NCBI GenBank assembly: GCA_964371355.1 | Contig: CAYJMG010000018.1 | Location: 23,631-87,630, forward strand | Direction of reading: 5' to 3' | DNA from: JACRBR01 sp964371355 | GTDB lineage: Bacteria; Chloroflexota; Dehalococcoidia; DSTF01; JACRBR01 | Length of the DNA: 64,000 nt | Notes under the pieces: generated by a model | Databases searched by the model: none | What the model was told of the DNA's origin: nothing | Seen by the model: the letters and a program-made list of their open reading frames with translations, nothing else | Shown: positions 57,833 to 64,000 of the stretch, piece after piece | Numbering within the stretch: position 1 is the stretch's first letter | How the letters are laid out: every line of letters starts with the position of its first letter | Position numbers and translations under genes: made by a program

Positions 57833-60244
57833 ATGAACCTGCCCGCGATGCGCGCCCGCTGGATCCGGCTCGCCGCGGTAGCGGTGCTGCTCGCCGTGCT
57901 CGGCTCCATCGTCGCCCACGATGCAGCGCCGCTCGTGCAGGCCCACGCCGCCCTCATCCGCTCCTCGCCCGAGAACGGGTCGCAGGAGCGCCGCTCTCCC
58001 GCCCGAGTCATCCTCTACTTCAGCGAGCCCGTCGAATCGAAGCTCACCACCATCGAGGTGTTCGACGTCGACCGCAACAAGGTCGACAAGGGCGACGTCG
58101 TCGTCGATGAGGACGACCGCACCATCGCCTCCGTCGGTGTGCCCTCGCTAGATCCCGGGCTCTACACGGTCGAGTTCGCGAACGTGTCCTCTGTCGATGG
58201 CCATCCCTGGACCGGCATCTTCCAGTTCATCATCCTCAACCCCGACGGCTCCGTCCCCCCCGACGCCGTGTTCGACCCCGAGGCCACGTCGGGCGGCGGC
58301 AGCACAGGTCTCCTGCCGGAAAACCTCGACTCGTCGCTGAAGTGGATCGCCCTCCTCGCGCTTGCCATCTCGGCCGGCGCCGCCGTGTTCGTCGTCGCCG
58401 TCGCCCGCCCCGCCGCTGGCTTCCTCGACGAGGACGACCGCAGGGCCGCGACCGGCGCCGCCGAAGGCTGGGTCGTGACCATCGCCCACGTGCTGCTGCC
58501 CGCGTCCTTCTTCGCCTCCGCGCTCCTCGTCGTCATCGCCGTCAGCCGCTTCGAGACGTCCACCACCATCTACGAGTACCTCACCACCGTTCGCACGGGC
58601 CGCTACCAGCTCGCCAACCTCGTGCTCGTCATGCTCGCCCTCATCGGCGCCGATGTCCTCTACCTAAGCGGCAACCGCCGCATCCGCGCCCTCGGCATGG
58701 CTGTCCTCATCCTCGCCTCCATCGCCGCGATGGCGGCCTACTCGATGATCAGCCACGGCGCGACCGGCGAGGGCAAGGTCTGGTCGATCGTCGCCGACTT
58801 CGTCCATTTCGCCGCGTCGTCGGTCTGGCTCGGCGCGCTCGTGCTCCTCATCCCGCTATTGCGGTTCGCCCGCGGCCGCCTCTCGGGCGAACCGGTGCGC
58901 TTCCTCTACCTGGCGAACACTTTCGACCGCTTTTCGGTCCTCGCCGGTCTCAGCGTGCTCACCGTGCTGGTCACCGGCGTCTTCAACGGCTTCGTGGAGA
59001 TCCCGAAGTGGGCCGCGTTCACGGACACGACCTACGGCCGCGTCCTCCTCGCCAAGCTCGTCATCGTCGGCCTGCTCCTGCCCGTCGCCGGGCTCAACGC
59101 CTACGTCCTCAAACCGCGCCTGGTCGCCGCCATCGACGGCTTGTACCAGCACGGCGGCGCGGGCGATGCGGGCGCCCGGCGCGATGCCTGGTCCGGCCAG
59201 CTCGCCTGGCTACAGCGCGCCCTTCCCATCACCATCGCCCTCGAGGTCACCCTCGTCGTCGCCGTCTTCGCCTCCGTCGCCGTCCTCACCCAGACCTCCA
59301 CGGCGAAGGGCGAACTCGCCCAGAAGGAGGCCGCGCAGGCCGCCAACACCGAGTTCACCGACGTGAAGGAGGCCGGTGACCTCCAGCTCGGCTTCGAGAT
59401 CCAACCCAACCGCGTCGGCATCAACCGCTACGCCCTCACCATCCGCAACGCCGACGGCACCCCCGCCACCGACGTCACGCAGGCCCGCCTGCGCTTCACC
59501 TACATCGATCCCGCCCAGTCCGACGTCCAGCAGCCCACCGCCGAACTCATCCTGCGCGAGACCACCGAGCCCGGCGTCTACGAGGGACAGGGCTCCTACT
59601 TCACGCAGGCCGGCTCCTGGCAGGCCGAGGCCGGCATCCGCCGCCCCGACAAGGACGACGTGTCACGCACCGTCGTCGTTTCCGTGGCCCCGTCCGACAC
59701 CGGCAAGGAGTCGGAGGGCGGACCTTATGCCCTCCCGTTCGACAGCATGACCTGGAACCAGGTGCTCGGCGCTTTCCTCGCGATTCTCGGCGTCGCCGTC
59801 CTGGTCTACCGCGAGCAGCTACGCCCGCTCGCTGGGCAGGCCTACCGCGTTGGCGTTACCGCCGCCACGGCTCTCCTCCTCGCGGGCGCCGTCCTCTGGT
59901 TTGGCGTCCACCCCCACAAGAAGGTCGTCGACCCTGCCGCCGGCAACCCCGTGAAGGCGACCGCGGACTCGATCGACAAGGGCAAGACCCTGTTCCAGGC
60001 CAACTGCCTCGTCTGCCATGGCGCCGAAGGCCGCGGCGACGGCCCCCAGGCCGCCGATCTCGATCCCTCCCCGGTGGACATACGCCAGCACCTCCCCTAC
60101 CACGCCGACCCTCAGTTTTTCGCCTTCATCGCCAACGGCATCGGCGGCACCGCCATGCCCGCCTGGCGCGACCAGCTCTCCGACGACGACATCTGGAACC
60201 TCATCAACTACCTCCGCACCTTCTCCGACATAGCCGACCAGTAG
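57833..60244 (+). CDS. CopC-CopD-cytochrome c fusion protein
   Basis: An 803-residue fusion. After a signal peptide come the CopC domain (HAALIRSSPENG, mature His; ends near residue 150), then a CopD-type membrane domain with about eight helices (for example DFVHFAASSVWLGALVLLIPLL), a beta domain (about residues 520-640), a ninth or tenth helix, and a C-terminal cytochrome c with CLVCH heme motif and axial Met in GTAMPAW. Copper uptake or export and electron transfer in one chain is rarely seen. ATG at 57833; a GTG at 57821 after AGGAGG is an alternative. Confidence 0.83.
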   Translation: MNLPAMRARWIRLAAVAVLLAVLGSIVAHDAAPLVQAHAALIRSSPENGSQERRSPARVILYFSEPVESKLTTIEVFDVDRNKVDKGDVVVDEDDRTIASVGVPSLDPGLYTVEFANVSSVDGHPWTGIFQFIILNPDGSVPPDAVFDPEATSGGGSTGLLPENLDSSLKWIALLALAISAGAAVFVVAVARPAAGFLDEDDRRAATGAAEGWVVTIAHVLLPASFFASALLVVIAVSRFETSTTIYEYLTTVRTGRYQLANLVLVMLALIGADVLYLSGNRRIRALGMAVLILASIAAMAAYSMISHGATGEGKVWSIVADFVHFAASSVWLGALVLLIPLLRFARGRLSGEPVRFLYLANTFDRFSVLAGLSVLTVLVTGVFNGFVEIPKWAAFTDTTYGRVLLAKLVIVGLLLPVAGLNAYVLKPRLVAAIDGLYQHGGAGDAGARRDAWSGQLAWLQRALPITIALEVTLVVAVFASVAVLTQTSTAKGELAQKEAAQAANTEFTDVKEAGDLQLGFEIQPNRVGINRYALTIRNADGTPATDVTQARLRFTYIDPAQSDVQQPTAELILRETTEPGVYEGQGSYFTQAGSWQAEAGIRRPDKDDVSRTVVVSVAPSDTGKESEGGPYALPFDSMTWNQVLGAFLAILGVAVLVYREQLRPLAGQAYRVGVTAATALLLAGAVLWFGVHPHKKVVDPAAGNPVKATADSIDKGKTLFQANCLVCHGAEGRGDGPQAADLDPSPVDIRQHLPYHADPQFFAFIANGIGGTAMPAWRDQLSDDDIWNLINYLRTFSDIADQ

Positions 60245-60613
60245 CCTTCTCATCGATAGCTGCGGGAGGCAGGCGTCATGCGCCCAGGCCCGCGGCCCGG
60301 CGTCTGCTGCGGCAAGATGTTCGCCTCGCCGCGCGGACTTCACCGTTCGATCGGGCGACCGGGGCGTGCGGAAGAAGCCTCGCCGCTGCGCTACCAGAAG
60401 CCAAAACCCCGGTGCGAATCGCCGGCGGTGATCGCGGACTTGACATCGGGATCGAATCTGCATCACCGCGGCTGAAGAAACGTTGGAGCGCAAGACTGTT
60501 TTTCGTCTGGCCGCACCTGTAGCATTGGCCCCCGCGGCCCCAGCACCTCAGCGGTCCGCGCGAATCCAGCGATAGAAGAAGAAAGAAGAAGCAGCGACGG
60601 ATCGGAGCTACTC
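60245..60613. other. 369-bp gap without a gene
   Basis: No gene is supported. The stretch holds a TTGACA (60440-60445) without a good -10, a GT-rich CTGTTTTTCG, and an AGAAGAAGAAAGAAGAAG purine run (60575-60592) just before the amidase. Composition is less GC-rich than its neighbours, which fits a junction of acquired DNA. Confidence 0.5.
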
Positions 60614-62017
60614 ATGACGGAGCTGTGGCGGTTGGGAGCGTCGGAACTTGCGGGCCGGATTCGCGCTCGGCAGGTGTCGAGCCGCGAGGTCGTCGAGGCC
60701 CACCTGGGTCGCATCGAGGCTGTGAACCCACGCCTGAACGCGGTTACCGTCGTGCTCGCCGAGGACGCGCTCCGAGCCGCGGACGCAGCCGATCGCGCAT
60801 TTAGAGCTGGAGAGGCTACCGGCCCTCTCTGCGGCGTCCCGATCACTGTCAAAGAGAACATCGACGTCGCGGGATCGGCCACAACCTTGGGAATCGTGCC
60901 GCTGCGCGATGCCGTTGCGCCGCACGACGCGACCCACATCGCAGAGCTCCGCGACCATGGTGCGATTCCCATCGCGCGCACGAACATGCCCGAGTTCGGG
61001 ATGCGGTGGCACACCGAGAACGGCCTGCGCGGTGCGACGCGCAATCCATGGTCGAGGCGCCACACACCGGGTGCGTCGAGCGGCGGCGAAGCGGTGGCAG
61101 TGGCAACCGGCATGTCGCCGCTCGGCATGGGAAACGACGGCGCCGGCTCGCTGCGCTGGCCCGCCCAGTGCTGCGGCGTTGCCGCGCTGAAGCCGTCCCT
61201 CGGCCGCGTCCCGCTGTTCAGCTCGGCGCAGCCACGCCAGCCAATTCCTTTCGCCTTCCAGCTACTTGCTGTACATGGACCCATCGCGCGCGAGGTGCGG
61301 GACCTGCGTCTCGCTCTGGCATGTATGTCAGGGCGTTCGGGCGGCGATCCATGGTACGCGCCTGCTCCGCTCGAAGGTCCTCGTCCTACCGGGCCGCTTC
61401 GCGTGTCGGCGATCGCGAATCCGGGGGTTCGTGCGGAACCGGGAGTCGCGGCTGCCGTGCGCCGCGGCGCGTCCCTTCTCGCCGATGCCGGCTACGTCGT
61501 CGAAGAACGCGAGGCGCCCGCGCTCGGGCGTGCCGCCGAGATCTATCGGCAGATCATGTCCGCTTACAGCCGGGTGCACGAGGTGATGCCGCCCGTGGAA
61601 GCCGTCGCGTCCGAACCGTTCGTGCGCTTCTGGGCGGCCTTCGAGCCGGAGTGGGCCAGGGCCGCGGGACCACTCGCCTTCGATCCCATGATGGAGCGCG
61701 CGGAAATCGCGCGTTTGTGGAGCGACTTCATGGAGGAAGCGCCGCTCGTGCTGGCCCCTATCTCAGTCCATCAGCCGTTCGTCGTGGGAGCCGATCTGCA
61801 ACCGCCGTGGACCTCGGAATGGCCGGGCGTCCTTCGCACAATCGTGCTGCCGAACCTGCTGGGGCTTCCCGCGGCCGCCGTGCCGGTGGGCGAGGCGGGC
61901 GGGCTGCCACAGGTGGTGCAGATTATCGGCCCTCGCTTCCGCGAGGATCTCTGCCTCGATGCCGCGGAAGCCATCGAGCGGCGCGCCGGAAGGCTGACTC
62001 CCATTGATCCTCGATAG
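60614..62017 (+). CDS. Amidase-signature family enzyme
   Basis: A 467-residue amidase. The Ser-cisSer-Lys triad is visible: Lys in GVPITVKENIDVAG (near residue 79), cis-Ser in TPGASSGGEAVAVATG, and the nucleophile Ser in MGNDGAGSLRWPAQCCG. It cleaves amide bonds of an unknown substrate. It looks acquired: it lies between the cytochrome tail of the CopC-CopD gene and a decayed copy of that tail (62045-62238). GGAG lies 8 bases before the ATG. Confidence 0.9.
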   Translation: MTELWRLGASELAGRIRARQVSSREVVEAHLGRIEAVNPRLNAVTVVLAEDALRAADAADRAFRAGEATGPLCGVPITVKENIDVAGSATTLGIVPLRDAVAPHDATHIAELRDHGAIPIARTNMPEFGMRWHTENGLRGATRNPWSRRHTPGASSGGEAVAVATGMSPLGMGNDGAGSLRWPAQCCGVAALKPSLGRVPLFSSAQPRQPIPFAFQLLAVHGPIAREVRDLRLALACMSGRSGGDPWYAPAPLEGPRPTGPLRVSAIANPGVRAEPGVAAAVRRGASLLADAGYVVEEREAPALGRAAEIYRQIMSAYSRVHEVMPPVEAVASEPFVRFWAAFEPEWARAAGPLAFDPMMERAEIARLWSDFMEEAPLVLAPISVHQPFVVGADLQPPWTSEWPGVLRTIVLPNLLGLPAAAVPVGEAGGLPQVVQIIGPRFREDLCLDAAEAIERRAGRLTPIDPR

Positions 62018-62044
62018 CCGTCGTCAGAACCGTAGGCCCCGGGC

Positions 62045-62238
62045 GACCAATCTCGATCCCTCCCCCGTCGACTAACGGTCACACCTCCCCAACCACAACG
62101 ACCCGCAGTTCTACGCAATGATCGCTATACGGAATAAGCCAGTCCGCCATGCCCGCCTGGCGCGACCAGCTCTCCGACGACGACATCTGGAACCTCATCA
62201 ACTACCTCCGCATCTTCTCCGACGTAGCCGACCAGTAG
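62045..62238 (+). pseudogene. Degraded copy of the CopC-CopD cytochrome c tail
   Basis: Bases 62048-62238 match 60056-60243 closely at the DNA level: TCTCGATCCCTCCCC, CCACAACGACCCGCAGTT against CCACGCCGACCCTCAGTT, then GCCATGCCCGCCTGGCGCGA and the segment up to GACCAGTAGCC almost unchanged. An in-frame TAA, and frame changes between them, kill it. It is a remnant of a second copy of the cytochrome end, with the amidase between original and copy. Confidence 0.85.
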
Positions 62239-62239
62239 C

Positions 62240-62305
62240 CGTCCCCTGTCCCCTCTCCCCTGTCCCCTGTCCACTGTCCCCCTCTCCCCTTGTCCCCTAA
62301 CCCCG
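62240..62305. repeat. CTGTCCC/CCTGTCC heptad repeats
   Basis: Heptads of the CCCCTGT type fill the gap between the cytochrome remnant and the GltD-like gene. Confidence 0.7.
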
Positions 62306-62327
62306 TGTCCCTTGTTAGACTTGTGTT

Positions 62328-62349
62328 ACCCCCGCCAACAGGCGGGGGT
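62328..62349. terminator. 9-bp GC hairpin before GltD-like gene
   Basis: CCCCCGCC (62329-62336) and GGCGGGGG (62341-62348) around AACA, extended by one A-T pair. It lies 30 bases before the ATG, so it may be an upstream terminator or a leader hairpin rather than a gene end. Confidence 0.45.
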
Positions 62350-62378
62350 GCTGTTCCGCAGCGACGAAGGATTCGACC

Positions 62379-63836
62379 ATGGCCAGAGATGTCGAAGTTC
62401 AGCGCCGCCTCGCGATTCCGCGGGTCCCCATCAACAAGCAGGACCCCGAACAGCGCAAGCGCAACTGGGACGAGGTCTTCCTCGGCTTCGACCTCGAGGC
62501 CGCCCAGACCGAGGCCATGCGCTGCCTCCAGTGCCCCACGGCCCCCTGCCAGGAGGCATGCCCCGTCCACAACGACATCCCCGGCGCCTTCAAGCTCCTC
62601 GAAGACGGCGATGTCTTCGCCGCTGCCGAACGGTTCCGCGAGACCAGCAACCTGCCCGAGCTCTGCGGCCGCCTCTGCCCACAGGAGCGCCTCTGCGAGG
62701 GCGAGTGCGTAGTCGCGTTCGCCATCCGCCCCGACTCCCACCAGGAGCCCCCCGTCACCATCGGCAAGCTCGAAGCCTTCGTCACCGACTACCAGCGCCG
62801 CAACGGCGGCATGCCGATAGTCGTCGTCCCCGAGCCCTCCGGCTTCAAGGTCGCCATCGTCGGCGCCGGTCCCGCCGGCCTCGCCGTCGCCGAAGAGCTG
62901 GCAAAGCTGGGCCACGCCTGCACCATGTACGACGCCTGGCCCGAACCCGGTGGCGTCCTCCTCTACGGCATCCCCAACTTCAAACTGAGCAAGGACGTCC
63001 TCCAGGACAAGCTGCGCTACCTCGACCGCCTCAACGTGAAGTTCGTCGGCAACACCTGGATCGGCAAGGACGTCACCATCGACGACCTGTTCTCCCAGGG
63101 CTTCCACGCCGTCTTCGTGGGCACCGGCGCCAGCCTCGGCGGCAAGCTATCCGTCCCCGGCGAGAACCTCACCGGCATCTATGCCGCTACGGAGTTCCTC
63201 GTCCGCGGCAACCTCCGCCCCGAACAGCTCCCAGAGCACATGCGCGACGGCCTCACCGTCGGCGACGACGTCGTCGTCATCGGCGGCGGCGACACCTCCA
63301 TGGACTGCGTCCGCACCGCCGTCCGCCTGGGCGCCAAGGCCGTTACCTGCGTCTATCGCCGCACCGAGTCCGAGATGCTGGGCCGCACCGAGGAGCGCAA
63401 CCACGCCCGCGAGGAGGGCGTCGACTTCCAGTTCCTCACCATCCCACTGCACTTCCTCGGCGACGACGACGGCAACGTCACCGGCGTCGAGTGCCAGCAG
63501 ATGGAGCTGGGCGAGCCCGACGAGTCTGGCCGCCGCCGCCCCGTCCCCATCCCCCACTCCGAGTTCATCATCCCCGCCGATAGCGTCGCCATCGCCATCG
63601 GCTACAACGCCGACCCCATCATCAAGGACGCCGCCCCCGGCGTGCAGACCAACCGCTGGAACCTCGTCGAGGTCGACAAGAGCACCTTCATGACCACCCG
63701 CCCCGGCGTCTTCGCCGGCGGCGACAACGTCAACGGCGCCGACCTCGTCGTAACGGCCCTGGCCGACGGCCGCCGCGCCGCCACCGCCATCCACGAATAC
63801 CTCGACTCCCTCCCGCCCCCGAACCTCCGCCGCTGA
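62379..63836 (+). CDS. GltD-like NADPH:acceptor flavoprotein (copy 2)
   Basis: A 485-residue paralogue of the protein at 37182. Fe-S Cys are in CLQCPTAPCQEACPVHNDIP and CGRLCPQERLCEGECV; FAD site VAIVGAGPAGLAVAEELA; NADPH site GDDVVVIGGGDTSMDCVRTA; C-terminal GVFAGGDNVNGADLVVTALADGRRAA. As before, no gltB is adjacent, so the partner protein is unknown; Nfn-type or glutamate synthase are both possible. ATG at 62379; a GAAGGA lies about 8 bases upstream. Confidence 0.88.
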   Translation: MARDVEVQRRLAIPRVPINKQDPEQRKRNWDEVFLGFDLEAAQTEAMRCLQCPTAPCQEACPVHNDIPGAFKLLEDGDVFAAAERFRETSNLPELCGRLCPQERLCEGECVVAFAIRPDSHQEPPVTIGKLEAFVTDYQRRNGGMPIVVVPEPSGFKVAIVGAGPAGLAVAEELAKLGHACTMYDAWPEPGGVLLYGIPNFKLSKDVLQDKLRYLDRLNVKFVGNTWIGKDVTIDDLFSQGFHAVFVGTGASLGGKLSVPGENLTGIYAATEFLVRGNLRPEQLPEHMRDGLTVGDDVVVIGGGDTSMDCVRTAVRLGAKAVTCVYRRTESEMLGRTEERNHAREEGVDFQFLTIPLHFLGDDDGNVTGVECQQMELGEPDESGRRRPVPIPHSEFIIPADSVAIAIGYNADPIIKDAAPGVQTNRWNLVEVDKSTFMTTRPGVFAGGDNVNGADLVVTALADGRRAATAIHEYLDSLPPPNLRR

Positions 63837-63868
63837 CGCCAGTCGTCAGCTCTCAGTCGTCAGTCCCG

Positions 63869-63892
63869 GTAGGGGCGCAGCCTGCTGCGCCC
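63869..63892. repeat. GTAG repeat, short form, intergenic
   Basis: Short unit identical in arms to 46927 and 51715 (GGGGCGCAG, CCTG, CTGCGCCC), preceded by CAGTCGTCAG-type words. Confidence 0.8.
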
Positions 63893-63970
63893 ACCCCGGC
63901 CGTGACACCACCCAGCCACATGCGACAGCGCCGAAGCCCGCCCAACCCCGTCATTGCCTTGAAAGTCTCA

Positions 63971-64000
63971 CTAGGCGGCCTCCAGACGGACGGTGTACCC
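63971..64000 (-). CDS. 3' end of a minus-strand gene cut by the window edge
   Basis: The last 30 bases read on the minus strand as GYTVRLEAA followed by TAG. The residue pattern is protein-like and the stop is placed after a gene-free stretch, so a gene probably continues beyond 64000. Nine residues are too few to assign a family. Confidence 0.35.
   Translation of the reverse strand, partial: GYTVRLEAA

Noticed and set aside
60395..60435. A tRNA-like CGGTGCGAATCGCCG stem-loop
   Set aside because: The T-loop consensus (TTCGA) is absent, and no anticodon arm or acceptor stem can be folded around it.
62045..62300. Short open frames within the cytochrome remnant
   Set aside because: DNA-level match to the intact gene shows they are out-of-frame pieces of a pseudogene.

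Overview
The window is a 64 kb piece of a high-GC bacterial genome, apparently a metagenome-assembled scaffold: it contains two 10-N assembly gaps (42131-42140 and 49699-49708). Gene content suggests Chloroflexota (an aerobic Dehalococcoidia/SAR202- or Thermomicrobia-like line), but this is inferred. It rests on a DUF3090 protein, an SCO6745-family protein, several DUF35/thiolase genes, a lipB-lipA-lpd-PDH cluster, CopC/CopD copper proteins and a high toxin-antitoxin load. No rRNA, tRNA or CRISPR array was seen.

Layout. 1-12 kb: a DUF35 protein with a Cys-less thiolase partner, two further thiolases, PHP and metallo-beta-lactamase hydrolases, an apparently truncated ECF sigma factor, a cupredoxin, and three type II toxin-antitoxin modules (one VapBC-like, two BrnTA-like). 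12-23 kb: a possible fourth two-gene HTH module, two methyltransferases coupled to an APH(6)-like kinase, the TldD/TldE protease pair with a tiny membrane protein between them, an MBL hydrolase, a lipase and a wax-ester synthase. 23.6-25.5 kb: an unusual run of five paralogous small membrane proteins, each with one CxxC/CxxxC motif in the same loop. 25-39 kb: mainly housekeeping and lipid/CoA genes (CoA transferase, NAD synthetase, hotdog-fold operon with rhodanese, peroxiredoxin, GltD-like flavoprotein). 40-47.5 kb: lipB-lipA-lpd-cupin-pdhA-pdhB-pdhC, a self-contained lipoate and pyruvate dehydrogenase module. 47.6-49.6 kb: a complete IS1595-family element with 19-bp inverted repeats, an 8-bp target duplication and two passenger genes. 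50-53.7 kb: esterase, three VOC proteins, DinB, HxlR and a cyclic-nucleotide-binding protein. 53.8-60.2 kb: a copper cluster ending in a CopC-CopD-cytochrome c fusion. 60.6-62.2 kb: an amidase lying between the cytochrome tail and a degraded second copy of that tail. 62.4-63.8 kb: a second GltD-like flavoprotein.

Two kinds of repeat run through the window. One is a set of GTAG-headed G+C-rich hairpins that look like REP elements. Six of them lie inside genes (lipB, lipA, three in pdhC, one at the end of an HTH gene) and are read through in frame, and another supplies the stop codon of the ECF sigma factor. The other is a set of short, often 7-bp, tandem words (CTGTCCC, CTCCCGC, CTAACGA, CACTGACG) filling many intergenic gaps. 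The REP-like elements, the CxxC membrane cluster, the IS with passengers and the copper cluster are the most unusual content.
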